Source: Flavobacterium notoginsengisoli
GTDB lineage: Bacteria; Bacteroidota; Bacteroidia; Flavobacteriales; Flavobacteriaceae
DNA: 64,000 nucleotides
Assembly: GCF_014207905.1 (NCBI RefSeq)
Contig: NZ_JACHLB010000008.1
Coordinates: 109,679-173,678 of the forward strand
Direction: 5' to 3'
Part shown: positions 35,454-45,171 of the stretch, in pieces
Layout of the letters: every line of letters starts with the position of its first letter
Position numbering within the stretch: the stretch's first letter is position 1
Translations under genes and position numbers: made by a program
Notes under the pieces: generated by a model
The model's database searches: none
Told to the model about the DNA's origin: nothing
The model's input: only the letters and a program-made list of their open reading frames with translations

Positions 35454-35617
35454 TTTAAAAAAGCTTTATTTCATTCTTTTTACAGTGAAAAAAAGCTAAA
35501 AAATTTCAATCTGAATTTTCAGATCATCATTCCCATCATCAATCACAAACAACAACCAATCAAATAATAGCTTAATTTTATTAGTCATTTTTTGCCTAAC
35601 TATTAATTGTAATTAAA

Positions 35618-36817
35618 ATGATAAAATTCATCTCAAAAAGTGTCCTAATTGCAGTTTCTCTGTTTGTAACGTCTTTATATTCTAATTCGTTTTCAAAAGT
35701 TACAGCATTCGGTACATCAGAAATAAATCCTCCGGTGATTAAAACTGGAGCAGATAATTACGAGAAATATTTACCGCTTTTAAAAGACAAAAAAATAGGA
35801 ATTGTAACGAATCAAACAGGAATTTTATCTGACAAAACACATCTAGTTGACTTTTTATTAGAGAAAAAAATTACCGTTCAAACCATATTTGCACCAGAAC
35901 ACGGTTTTAGAGGAACTGCCGATGCAGGAGAACATGTTGTTGACGGAAAAGATCCTAAAACTGGTTTGTCCATCATTTCTCTTTACGGAGATAATAAAAA
36001 ACCAAAACCTGCTCAATTAAACGGAATCGACATTATGGTTTTCGATTTACAAGACGTTGGAGCTCGTTTTTACACTTATATTTCTTCATTGCATTATGTA
36101 ATGGAGGCTTGCGCCGAAAATAATTTGCCGCTTATAATTTTAGACAGACCGAATCCAAATGGAAGTATTGTTGATGGTCCACTTTTGGAAAAAGAGTTTA
36201 CTAGTTTTGTCGGTATGCACCCTATTCCACTGCTTCACGGAATGACAATTGGAGAATACGCTCAAATGATTAACGGCCAAAAATGGCTAAAAAATGGAAC
36301 GCAATGCAAATTGACTGTTATTCCTTGTTCTAATTATAAACGCACAATGGAATACAGTTTATTGGTAAAACCTTCTCCAAATTTACCAAACGACCAATCT
36401 ATAAATCTCTATGCAAGTTTATGTCTTTTTGAAGGAACAAATGTGAGCATGGGACGCGGAACGGAAAAACAATTCCAAATTTACGGTTCCCCATATTTAA
36501 CCAAAACTAACTTCAGTTTTACGCCAAAACCAAATTTCGGAGCCAAAGATCCGCTTTATAATGGAAAAGAATGTTTTGGAGAAGATTTAACTTCCTACCC
36601 AAGACTCAAACAATTAGAATTAAAATGGTTATTAAAAGCCTATCAAAATACCAGCGACAAATCGAAATTTTTTAATGCCTTTTTTACCAAACTTGCCGGA
36701 ACAAAGAAACTGCAACAGCAAATTGAATCTGGGGTTTCAGAAAAGGACATTCGCGCAAGCTGGAAAAAAGATTTAACTGCCTTCCAAACGATGAGAAAAC
36801 CTTATTTACTCTACTAA
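35618..36817 (+). CDS. namZ: exo-beta-N-acetylmuramidase NamZ (DUF1343, GH171)
   Basis: 399 residues with an N-terminal signal peptide (MIKFISKSVLIAVSLFVTSLYS). The DUF1343 core is unmistakable: KKIGIVTNQTGILSDKTHLVDF, IFAPEHGFRGTADAGEHV (E94-H95 in the conserved PEHG), IMVFDLQDVGARFYTYISSLHYVMEACAE, LDRPNPNGSIVDGPLLEKEF and NVSMGRGTEKQFQIYGSP. NamZ releases MurNAc from the non-reducing end of peptidoglycan glycans, as shown for B. subtilis YbbC and a Tannerella homologue. The signal peptide makes it periplasmic or surface-exposed. It heads the rightward enzyme genes, immediately upstream of murQ. Confidence 0.93.
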   Translation: MIKFISKSVLIAVSLFVTSLYSNSFSKVTAFGTSEINPPVIKTGADNYEKYLPLLKDKKIGIVTNQTGILSDKTHLVDFLLEKKITVQTIFAPEHGFRGTADAGEHVVDGKDPKTGLSIISLYGDNKKPKPAQLNGIDIMVFDLQDVGARFYTYISSLHYVMEACAENNLPLIILDRPNPNGSIVDGPLLEKEFTSFVGMHPIPLLHGMTIGEYAQMINGQKWLKNGTQCKLTVIPCSNYKRTMEYSLLVKPSPNLPNDQSINLYASLCLFEGTNVSMGRGTEKQFQIYGSPYLTKTNFSFTPKPNFGAKDPLYNGKECFGEDLTSYPRLKQLELKWLLKAYQNTSDKSKFFNAFFTKLAGTKKLQQQIESGVSEKDIRASWKKDLTAFQTMRKPYLLY

Positions 36818-36948
36818 ATAAAGCGTTTTTCAAAAACTAAAATTTCCAAAATTGACTATTTTTTATAAAAATAGAGAATCCTTATACAAATAATCGAACT
36901 CATAAATATCAAAATCAGCTGTTTCAAAACCAAAAAAAGAAAAGAAAA

Positions 36949-37770
36949 ATGAAGAATAAAAATCCTGAAACCGAACAAGAATCTTTGTACAAAGATTTAG
37001 ACCAAATGACCGTAAAAGAACTTTTGACAAATATTAATACAGAAGATCGAAAAGTTCCACAGATTATAGAAGGACAAATTCCTAAAATCGAAAAACTGGT
37101 CAAAGCAATTGTTAAAAAAATGCAGTTGGGCGGACGATTATTTTATATTGGGGCTGGAACTTCTGGCCGTATTGGAATTTTAGATGCTTCTGAATGTCCG
37201 CCAACATTTGGTGTGCCGCATGATATGATTATAGGAATTATTGCCGGAGGAGATACTGCAATTCGTAAAGCTGTCGAAAATGCAGAAGACGATACTGAAC
37301 AAGCATGGAAAGATTTAGCTAAATTTGAGATTTCAAGCTTAGATTTTATTATCGGAATTGCAGCTTCTGGAAATACGCCATATGTTTTAGGCGCATTGAA
37401 AAAAGCTAAAGAACACAATATTAAAACAGGAAGTATTTCGTGCATTAGCAACGGACTTATCGCTCAAGAAGCCGATTATCCGATTGAAGTAATTGTCGGG
37501 CCTGAATTCTTAACTGGAAGTACGAGAATGAAAGCAGGAACAGCTCAAAAACTGACCTTGAACATGATCTCGACATCTGTAATGATCAAACTTGGAAAAG
37601 TAAAAGGCAACAAAATGGTAGACATGCAGTTGTCTAACGAAAAACTGGTAAAACGAGGCATCAAAATGATTATGGAAGAATTGGGAATTGAATATGATTT
37701 AGCCGAAGAATTACTGCAAAAACATAAAAGTGTACGCGCTGTTTTGTTAGATCATAACAGCAAAAAATAA
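36949..37770 (+). CDS. murQ: N-acetylmuramic acid 6-phosphate etherase
   Basis: 273 residues; family members are usually about 300. A SIS-type sugar isomerase fold with the MurQ signature IGAGTSGRIGILDASECPPTFG (E82 matches the catalytic glutamate) and the second catalytic region KAVENAEDDTEQAW (E113). It also has GIAASGNTPYVLGAL and the GSTRMKAGTAQKL block. It cleaves the ether of MurNAc-6-phosphate to GlcNAc-6-phosphate and D-lactate in the cytoplasm. It is 131 bases after namZ and 24 bases before the symporter. Confidence 0.97.
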   Translation: MKNKNPETEQESLYKDLDQMTVKELLTNINTEDRKVPQIIEGQIPKIEKLVKAIVKKMQLGGRLFYIGAGTSGRIGILDASECPPTFGVPHDMIIGIIAGGDTAIRKAVENAEDDTEQAWKDLAKFEISSLDFIIGIAASGNTPYVLGALKKAKEHNIKTGSISCISNGLIAQEADYPIEVIVGPEFLTGSTRMKAGTAQKLTLNMISTSVMIKLGKVKGNKMVDMQLSNEKLVKRGIKMIMEELGIEYDLAEELLQKHKSVRAVLLDHNSKK

Positions 37771-37794
37771 CCTAATTTATAAAGCTAAACCAAA

Positions 37795-39300
37795 ATGTCT
37801 TCTACTACAATTCTCATTTTCATCTTTGTTTATTTTGGTCTTTTATTGTTTATCTCAAACGTAATCAGTAAAAAAGGACAGGACAATGATTCTTTTTTTA
37901 AAGCAAATAAAAATTCCAAATGGTACCTTGTTGCCTTTGGGATGATTGGAACAGCGCTTTCTGGCGTAACTTTTATTTCTGTTCCTGGAGAAGTAGGTTC
38001 GCCAAACGGAGAACAATTCAAATACTTCCAGTTTGTTTTAGGAAATGCAATCGGATTTATCATTATTGCAAAAGTCCTGCTTCCACTCTATTACAGAATG
38101 AATCTGACTTCGATTTACAGCTATATCGAACACAGAATGGGAATTAGAAGTTACAAAACAGCAGCTTCTATATTTTTAGTAAGCAGAACCATTAGTTCAG
38201 CTTTTAGATTGTATCTGGTTGTCATTGTTTTACAGCGATATGTTTTCAATGATTTTCATATACCCTTTCCGGTAACGGTACTTTTGGCTTTGGCGCTTAT
38301 CTTTTTATACACTTTTAGAAGCGGCTTAAAAACCATTATTATTACCGATACCCTACAAACGTTTTTTTTAGTTAGTTCAGTGTTTATAACCATTTATTTT
38401 GTTTGTGACAGTCTTAACCTGACTGTTCTTGAGTCGATTTCAACCATTCAAAAAAGTAATTATTCAAAAATATTTTTCTTTGATGATTTCTTTACGAGCA
38501 AGTACCACTTTGTAAAGCAAATTTTAGGAGGAATGTTTGTTACTATTGCAATGGTTGGACTCGATCAAGATTTAATGCAGAAAAATCTAAGCTGTAAAAA
38601 CATTGGCGAAGCACAAAAAAACATGTTTACGTTTACAGGAATTTTTGTTTTAATCAATATTATTTTCCTGAGTTTAGGCGCTTTATTGTACATCTACGCT
38701 GCAAAAAATAATGTTGAAATCCCATTAGATTTAGCAAGCGGAAAACCAAGAACCGATTTACTTTTCCCAGAAATTGCTCTAAATCATTTGTCAATTGTTC
38801 CGGCTTTTGTTTTCCTTTTGGGAATTATCGCGGCTACTTTTGCCACAACAGATTCGGCTTTAACGGCTTTAACAACTTCATTTTGTGTTGATTTTCTAGG
38901 AATGGACAAATCTGAAAATCTGGACAACAACAAAAATGTCAAAATAAGACATTGGGTACATTTTGCATTTTCAATCTTGCTTTTCTTAGTTATTATAATC
39001 CTGAATTCATTTAACGATGCTTCTGTAGTCGCATTAATTTTCAGGGCTGCATCTTACACTTATGGACCGTTATTAGGATTATATGCTTTCGGATTATTAC
39101 AAAAATCAAGATTAGTAAACGATAAATTGATTCCGATTATCTGTATCATTTCGCCAATATTTACGTATTTCTTAAGCGAAAACTCAGCACAATTATTCGG
39201 ATATACTTTTGACAATGAATTAATCATAATCAATGGATTATTTACTTACATCGGAATTTATTTAACAAGTAAACGCACAGAAGAAAAAATCTCTTTCTAA
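37795..39300 (+). CDS. sodium/solute symporter family transporter
   Basis: 501 residues, about 13 membrane helices. SSS family blocks: GMIGTALSGVTFISVPGEVG, RMGIRSYKTAASIFLVSRTISSAFRLY, GLDQDLMQKNLSCKNIGEAQKNM and the AATFATTDSALTALTTSFCVDF helix, where sodium-ligating Ser/Thr residues usually lie. Lying between murQ and the NagZ fusion, it is the best candidate for inner-membrane uptake of MurNAc or a MurNAc-containing product. It would replace the PTS permease MurP of Bacillus. Tannerella has a non-PTS murTKQ system for the same job. The substrate is inferred from context only. Confidence 0.88.
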   Translation: MSSTTILIFIFVYFGLLLFISNVISKKGQDNDSFFKANKNSKWYLVAFGMIGTALSGVTFISVPGEVGSPNGEQFKYFQFVLGNAIGFIIIAKVLLPLYYRMNLTSIYSYIEHRMGIRSYKTAASIFLVSRTISSAFRLYLVVIVLQRYVFNDFHIPFPVTVLLALALIFLYTFRSGLKTIIITDTLQTFFLVSSVFITIYFVCDSLNLTVLESISTIQKSNYSKIFFFDDFFTSKYHFVKQILGGMFVTIAMVGLDQDLMQKNLSCKNIGEAQKNMFTFTGIFVLINIIFLSLGALLYIYAAKNNVEIPLDLASGKPRTDLLFPEIALNHLSIVPAFVFLLGIIAATFATTDSALTALTTSFCVDFLGMDKSENLDNNKNVKIRHWVHFAFSILLFLVIIILNSFNDASVVALIFRAASYTYGPLLGLYAFGLLQKSRLVNDKLIPIICIISPIFTYFLSENSAQLFGYTFDNELIIINGLFTYIGIYLTSKRTEEKISF

Positions 39301-39351
39301 AAGCCAAAATATAGCAAACCAGATTTTATCTGAATGCAAAAAAATGATTTC

Positions 39352-42351
39352 ATGAAAAATACAATTATAAAAATAGGTTTGCTTACCGCTGTTCTTTTTT
39401 TAATCATCAATTGTGGTGTTTCTAAAAAAAGCAAAACTGCTGTTGACAAAAACGAACCTATTTCGACAGAAAACAAAGAAGTTTACGTTCCAAAAGCCAA
39501 ATCAGAAAAGAAACCTTTTGTTCCCGATTGTGATGCCGAAAATCGCTGGACAGACAGCATTTACAGCAAAATGACGCTGGACGAAAAATTGGGACAACTA
39601 TTTTTTGCAAATGCTTATTCTAATAAAGATTCTGTACATGTTAACAAAGTAAAAGAACTGGTTTCTAAATACAATATTGGTGGAATTATTTTCTTTCAGG
39701 GCGGGCCAGTTCGTCAAGCGAAATTGACTAATATTTATCAATCCAAAGCCAAAGTGCCGCTGTTTATTGGGCTTGATGCAGAATGGGGATTAAGCATGCG
39801 TTTAGACTCCACTTACGCTTATCCTTGGAATATGACTTTAGGCGCGATTCAGGATTTAGACCTTATTGAAAAAGTTGGGAAACAAATGGGAAGCGAATGC
39901 AAAAGAATGGGAATTCATTTCAACTTTGCTCCTGTTTTAGACATTAATACCAATCCGCTGAATCCAATTATTGGAAATCGTTCTTTTGGCGAAAGCAAAA
40001 CTAATGTTGCTGATCGCGCTTCGGCAATTATGAAAGGCATTCAAAGCCAAGGCGTTTTGTGTACAGGAAAACATTTCCCTGGACATGGCGATACCGCTGT
40101 CGATTCGCACAAAGCGCTTCCTACTGTTGCTTACACAAAAGAACATATGGATGAAGTCGAATTATATCCGTACAAAAAACTCTTTGACGAAGGTCTGGCT
40201 TCTGTAATGGTCGCGCATCTTAATATTCCTAGTTTAGAACCAAAAGAAAACGTTCCTTCTTCTGCTTCTTACAATGTTGTTACTGAATTACTTCAAAAAC
40301 AATTAGGCTTTGACGGACTTATTTTTACGGATGGTTTAGGCATGAAAGGCGCCAGCAACTTTAAACCTGTCGGAGATTTAGAATTAGCTGTTTTACAAGC
40401 AGGAAATGATATTTTCCTTTGCCCGGACGATGTCCCAGCAGCTTTAGAAAAATTAAAAGTCTTTTATGCAAATGGACAAATTACTGAAGAACGTTTGGCG
40501 CATTCGGTTAAAAAAATCCTGCATTATAAATTCAAAGCAGGATTAAACAAATACAAACCTGTTGATCTAAAAAATCTTCAAAAGGATTTAACAAGCCCTG
40601 ATAAAGATGCACTTCAGTACAATTTATTTGAAAATGCCACTACGGTTTTAAAAAACAAAAAAGACATTCTTCCTATCAAAAATCTGAATCAGAAAATTGC
40701 TTATGTAAAACTGGGAGAAGATGTAAACAGCGCTTTTGTTTCGACCTTAAAAAAATATACTGAAATAACAGAGGTTTCCAACACAAACGTAGATTCTTTA
40801 AACGCTGAATTAAAGAAATACGATTTGGTTATTGTAAGCTATCATAAAGTAAACAAAGCTTGGGAAAAGCATGATTTTTCTTCAAACGAATTGTTTTTCC
40901 TGAATAAAATTGCCGAAAATAATAAGGTTATTTTAGATGTTTTTACAAAACCATATTCGCTTCTTTCCATTAAAAATTTTGATGATATCGAAGGATTGAT
41001 GGTTTCGTACCAAAACTCAACAATTTCTCAGATTGTTTCTGCCGAAATTTTATTTGGAGCTAAAGGCGCTAAAGGAAAATTACCCGTTTCAATCAATGAA
41101 AATTTCAAAGTAAATGACGGAATTGATACGGAGAAAATCGATCGTTTAGGTTTTGAAACACCTGAAAATGTTGGAATGAATTCGAATATTCTTTATAAAA
41201 TTGATGCGATTGCCCAAAAAGCAATTGACGGAAAAATGGCTCCAGGAATGCAGATTTTAGTTGCAAGAAAAGGAAGCGTTGTTTTTCAGAAATCATACGG
41301 ATATCAAACTTACGATAACAAAGTAAAAGTTTCAAATACCGATTTATACGATGTTGCTTCGATTTCAAAAATGATTTCTACGCTTCCAAACGTGATGCAA
41401 TTGTACGATAAAAACAAAGTTGAATTAGATACAAAACTGGGAACAATGCTTCCGATGTTTAATAAATCAAACAAAAAAGACATTTCGTTTAAAGATTTAT
41501 TAAACCATTATGCTGGATTGATTGCGTGGAGTCCGTTTTATAAATCAACTTTAGACGCTAAAGGTTTTCCATCTGATCAATATTATCGAAAAATGCCAGA
41601 GAAAAATTTCACAACTAAAGTAGCTTATAATCTTTTCATTAGAAATGATTATCATGACACGATTATGAAATTTATTGCCGACTCTCCTATTTCATTAAAA
41701 AAAGAATACAAATACAGTGATTTTACTTTTATCATTTTAAAAGAATATTTGGAAAGAGCTACACACAAAAAACTGGAAGATTTAAGTCAGGAAAACTTCT
41801 TCAATTCGTTAGGAATGAATTATACCACTTACAATCCGCTATTGAAATTTGACAAAAATGTAATTGCTCCAACAGAAATCGATAATTATTTTAGACATCA
41901 ATTAATTCAAGGTTACGTACACGATATGGCAGCTGCGATGGAAGGCGGAGTTGCAGGTCACGCAGGAATTTTTTCGAATGCAATGGATGTTGCCAAAATG
42001 ATGCAACTTTTTCTTCAAAAAGGAAGTTATGGCGGTGAACGTTATTTTTCGGAAGCTACTTTTGATACTTTTAATACTTGCTTCTATTGTGATCAAGGCG
42101 TAGAAAGAGGTTTAGGTTTCGATAAAAGATTAGGAAAAGACGGTCCAACTTGCCAATGTGCTTCTAAATCAAGTTTTGGTCACACTGGTTTTACAGGAAA
42201 TATGGCTTGGGTTGATCCTGAAAACGAAACAGTTTATGTGTTTTTATCAAATAGAACATATCCTGAAGTTGGCGAAGAAGGCAATAAATTAGCGAAAGAA
42301 AAAATTCGTGAAGATATTCAGAAGATAATTTATGAATCTATAATAAAATAA
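39352..42351 (+). CDS. lipoprotein fusion: GH3 beta-N-acetylglucosaminidase (NagZ) plus AmiE-like serine hydrolase
   Basis: 999 residues. The start at 39352 gives MKNTIIKIGLLTAVLFLIINC, a lipobox, so it is membrane-anchored outside the cytoplasm. Residues about 55-400 are a NagZ-type GH3 domain with KHFPGHGDTAVDSH (the His-Asp general acid dyad of NagZ) and LIFTDGLGMKGAS (nucleophile Asp). A GH3 C-terminal domain follows to about 590. Residues about 600-999 are a class C beta-lactamase-fold domain with SISK, a YSD triad and FGHTGFTGNMAW, homologous to the separate protein at 23191. Fusing the two would remove the stem peptide and the GlcNAc residue at one site. In Bacillus these are neighbouring genes nagZ and amiE. 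Confidence 0.92.
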   Translation: MKNTIIKIGLLTAVLFLIINCGVSKKSKTAVDKNEPISTENKEVYVPKAKSEKKPFVPDCDAENRWTDSIYSKMTLDEKLGQLFFANAYSNKDSVHVNKVKELVSKYNIGGIIFFQGGPVRQAKLTNIYQSKAKVPLFIGLDAEWGLSMRLDSTYAYPWNMTLGAIQDLDLIEKVGKQMGSECKRMGIHFNFAPVLDINTNPLNPIIGNRSFGESKTNVADRASAIMKGIQSQGVLCTGKHFPGHGDTAVDSHKALPTVAYTKEHMDEVELYPYKKLFDEGLASVMVAHLNIPSLEPKENVPSSASYNVVTELLQKQLGFDGLIFTDGLGMKGASNFKPVGDLELAVLQAGNDIFLCPDDVPAALEKLKVFYANGQITEERLAHSVKKILHYKFKAGLNKYKPVDLKNLQKDLTSPDKDALQYNLFENATTVLKNKKDILPIKNLNQKIAYVKLGEDVNSAFVSTLKKYTEITEVSNTNVDSLNAELKKYDLVIVSYHKVNKAWEKHDFSSNELFFLNKIAENNKVILDVFTKPYSLLSIKNFDDIEGLMVSYQNSTISQIVSAEILFGAKGAKGKLPVSINENFKVNDGIDTEKIDRLGFETPENVGMNSNILYKIDAIAQKAIDGKMAPGMQILVARKGSVVFQKSYGYQTYDNKVKVSNTDLYDVASISKMISTLPNVMQLYDKNKVELDTKLGTMLPMFNKSNKKDISFKDLLNHYAGLIAWSPFYKSTLDAKGFPSDQYYRKMPEKNFTTKVAYNLFIRNDYHDTIMKFIADSPISLKKEYKYSDFTFIILKEYLERATHKKLEDLSQENFFNSLGMNYTTYNPLLKFDKNVIAPTEIDNYFRHQLIQGYVHDMAAAMEGGVAGHAGIFSNAMDVAKMMQLFLQKGSYGGERYFSEATFDTFNTCFYCDQGVERGLGFDKRLGKDGPTCQCASKSSFGHTGFTGNMAWVDPENETVYVFLSNRTYPEVGEEGNKLAKEKIREDIQKIIYESIIK

Positions 42352-42368
42352 TTTTGCCCATTTTTTTT

Positions 42369-42507
42369 AACACATAGAAACATAGGTTTTATACTGAATT
42401 AAAAAAAGATTATCAAAAGAAACTAGTTTCTAACACATAGCGCTATGTTTGTTTAAGACAAGTGAAACGCCTTTTCTAAAAAATCTAAATCTATGTTTCT
42501 ATGTGTT
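42369..42507. repeat. inverted repeat AACACATAGAAACATAG
   Basis: Perfect 17-base arms at 42369-42385 and 42491-42507, with a TAGCGCTA-type palindrome between. Fragments of the same repeat occur at 48420-48435 and in the following 60 bases. It fills the 210-base gap before anmK. Confidence 0.85.
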
Positions 42508-42561
42508 TAGAATTAATTGCTCGCAACTGATTAACTTTAGCTGCAATTTAAACGAATTTTC

Positions 42562-43767
42562 ATGAACAAAAATATTGAGGCACTTTATCAAATTGCTCAA
42601 AAAGAAACGAAACGTATCATTGGACTGATGTCGGGAACTTCTCTCGACGGATTAGATATTGCTTTATGCGAAATTTCAGGATCTGGCGTAAACACCAATG
42701 TAAAGCTGGCTCAATTTAAAACGATTAGTTATTCAGAAGAAATCAAAACAGAAATTCGTAAAGTCTTTGCTAAGAAAAACATCGATTTTCAGCATTTGGT
42801 TTTGCTCAACGAATGGATTGGTTTGCTTCATGCAGAAATGATAAATGATGCTTTAAAAAAATGGAATATCCCCGCTTCAGAAATTGATTTAATTGCGTCT
42901 CACGGACAAACGGTTTTACATGCGCCAAAGTTTTTGCATCAACAGGAAAAATTTCCAAATGCGACTTTGCAGATTGGAGATGGCGATCATATTGCAGTAA
43001 AAACGGGAATTATTACTTTATCTGATTTTAGACAAAAACATGTTGCAGCAGGTGGCGAAGGTGCTCCGTTAGCCGTTTACGGTGATTATTTTTTATTTGG
43101 AAAAGAAGGCGAAAACAGAATCATGCTAAACATTGGCGGAATTGCCAATTTTACTTATCTGCCTTCAGCCATAAAAACTGAAGACACTTTTGTAACCGAT
43201 ACGGGAACAGGAAATACTTTAATCGATCTTTTTGTAAAGAAGTATTTCTTAGATAAAAGCTACGATAAAGATGCTGAAATAGCCAAACAAGGAACTGTAA
43301 ATCAGGACTTATTGGACAATTTGAAAGACAATTCTTTTTTCAAAAAAGGTTTTCCAAAAACAATTGGACAAGAATTATTCAATGCTGAATATGTAGAATT
43401 AGCACTTTCAAAAAGCAATCTCACCAATATTTCAGCCCCTGATTTACTGGCAACTTTAACACGTTTTACAGCCGAAACTATTGCCGAAGCGATTTTATTT
43501 GCTGTTGAAAATTCTTCTTTTAAAATTGAAGACTTTAAAATTTATCTTTCTGGCGGAGGAGCCAATAATCCTTTAATTGTAAAATGGTTAAAAGAATTAC
43601 TGCCTTGTCCTTTCTTTAAAAGCAATGATTTAGGAATTAACAGTGATGCCAAAGAAGCCATTCTTTTTGCTGTTTTAGCCAATGAAACTGTTGCCGGAGG
43701 AGATTTCAAATTTAATTCTGTAAAAATTCCATCCGTAACTATGGGGAAAATTTCATTTCCTGATTAA
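42562..43767 (+). CDS. anmK: anhydro-N-acetylmuramic acid kinase
   Basis: 401 residues. ASKHA fold with the AnmK opening RIIGLMSGTSLDGLDIALCEI, then LIASHGQTVLHAP, LSDFRQKHVAAGGEGAPLAVYGDYF, MLNIGGIANFTYLP, the phosphate-binding DTGTGNTLIDLF and the late YLSGGGANNPLI. It hydrates and phosphorylates 1,6-anhydroMurNAc to MurNAc-6-phosphate, the substrate of MurQ. It lies downstream of murQ and the NagZ fusion and 39 bases before the NagX-like gene. Confidence 0.96.
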   Translation: MNKNIEALYQIAQKETKRIIGLMSGTSLDGLDIALCEISGSGVNTNVKLAQFKTISYSEEIKTEIRKVFAKKNIDFQHLVLLNEWIGLLHAEMINDALKKWNIPASEIDLIASHGQTVLHAPKFLHQQEKFPNATLQIGDGDHIAVKTGIITLSDFRQKHVAAGGEGAPLAVYGDYFLFGKEGENRIMLNIGGIANFTYLPSAIKTEDTFVTDTGTGNTLIDLFVKKYFLDKSYDKDAEIAKQGTVNQDLLDNLKDNSFFKKGFPKTIGQELFNAEYVELALSKSNLTNISAPDLLATLTRFTAETIAEAILFAVENSSFKIEDFKIYLSGGGANNPLIVKWLKELLPCPFFKSNDLGINSDAKEAILFAVLANETVAGGDFKFNSVKIPSVTMGKISFPD

Positions 43768-43806
43768 TCTCAAAACCAACCACAAACTATTAACAAACCA
43801 AAAACC

Positions 43807-45078
43807 ATGACAAAAGAACGTTTAACCTCACTGGACGTATTTAGAGGATTTACTATTTTTCTAATGACAATAGTTAACAATCCCGGAAGCTGGTCTTCTA
43901 TCTATCCGCCATTAGAACATGCAGAATGGCACGGATGTACTCCAACCGATTTAGTTTTCCCATTTTTTGTTTTTATCATGGGAACAGCAATCCCTTTTGC
44001 TATGCCGGTTAAACATCTTGATGGTGCTGTTTTTAATAAGATTTTAGTTCGATCACTGCGCATTTTCTGCTTAGGATTTTCTTTAGCTTTTTTCGGAAGA
44101 ATACATTTATTTGGTTTGGAAGGATTTCCTCTTTTAGCCATAAGACTTATTATTTTCTTCGGAATCGCCTATGCGCTTTTGGGGAATTTCAGCCTAAAAC
44201 TCAAAACGTATCTTGTTTTCGGAATCTTAATTGTATTATTATCCTTAGCCTACAGCGGTTTAGAACACTTTGAAGACACCAGAATTCCAGGCGTTTTACA
44301 GCGAATTGGAATCGTTTATTTCTTTACATCTCTTTTGTATTTAAAAACCAATTTAAAAACGCAAATTATAACGGCGGTTTCAATTCTGGTTGGATATTAT
44401 CTTCTAATGGCTTTTGTTCCTGTTCCGGGAGTTGGAGAAGCTAATTTTGAAAAAGGCACTAATCTGGCTGCATGGCTTGATAATTTACTTTTAAACGGAC
44501 ACCTTTGGAGCGTTTCTAAAACTTGGGATCCAGAAGGAATTTTAAGTACTTTGCCAGCCATAGCAACTGGAATTACAGGAATGTTTATCGGACAAATTTT
44601 AAATTTATCTACTGACAAAATCGAAATTGTAAAAAAACTGGCAATCGCTGGAATCGTGCTGTTGATTTCTGGATTACTTTGGAATATTATTTTCCCGATT
44701 AACAAATCACTTTGGACAAGTTCTTATGTTTTGTATACAGGCGGAATTGCTACTCTAAGTTTGACTTTTCTGTATTACATTATCGATGTAGCTAATTATA
44801 AAAAATGGGCTAAATTATTTTTAATCTGGGGTGTAAACCCAATGATTGTCTTCTATTTTTCAGGAATAATTCCGAGGGTAATGAGTTCTATAAAAATGCA
44901 GAATCCAGAAATTGGAGGTGACGAAATTGGCTTTCAAGCTTACATTTATGAATATGGAATTGTGCCAGTTTTTGAAAATCCTTTAAATGCATCATTGGCT
45001 TATGCACTGGCTTATGCCCTTTTCTGGTCGATTATTTTATGGATTTTGTATAAAAGAAAACTAATATTCAAAGTTTAG
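43807..45078 (+). CDS. NagX/HGSNAT-like multi-pass membrane protein (DUF5009/DUF1624)
   Basis: 423 residues, about ten to twelve membrane helices. The opening RLTSLDVFRGFTIFLMTIVNNPGSW, with a histidine-containing loop EHAEWHGCTPTDLVFPFFVFIMG, is the signature of the heparan-alpha-glucosaminide N-acetyltransferase-like family. Bacterial members in GlcNAc operons are called NagX and have been suggested as transporters, while the animal enzyme moves acetyl groups across the membrane onto glucosamine. Either role would fit here: uptake of GlcNAc/MurNAc products, or re-acetylation of de-N-acetylated peptidoglycan sugars. Confidence 0.85.
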   Translation: MTKERLTSLDVFRGFTIFLMTIVNNPGSWSSIYPPLEHAEWHGCTPTDLVFPFFVFIMGTAIPFAMPVKHLDGAVFNKILVRSLRIFCLGFSLAFFGRIHLFGLEGFPLLAIRLIIFFGIAYALLGNFSLKLKTYLVFGILIVLLSLAYSGLEHFEDTRIPGVLQRIGIVYFFTSLLYLKTNLKTQIITAVSILVGYYLLMAFVPVPGVGEANFEKGTNLAAWLDNLLLNGHLWSVSKTWDPEGILSTLPAIATGITGMFIGQILNLSTDKIEIVKKLAIAGIVLLISGLLWNIIFPINKSLWTSSYVLYTGGIATLSLTFLYYIIDVANYKKWAKLFLIWGVNPMIVFYFSGIIPRVMSSIKMQNPEIGGDEIGFQAYIYEYGIVPVFENPLNASLAYALAYALFWSIILWILYKRKLIFKV

Positions 45079-45171
45079 CGTTTCAGAAAGAATGGTATTA
45101 TTATTGCGAAATTTAAATTTCCTTTAATCATCTAAAAAAACTATTTTTGGTTTTTGTTAAAAAACATTGAA

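Noticed and set aside
43807..45078. Calling this gene an O-acyltransferase of the OafA type
   Set aside because: The LDVFRGF opening with an EWHGC loop fits the HGSNAT/NagX group better than OafA-type acyltransferases.
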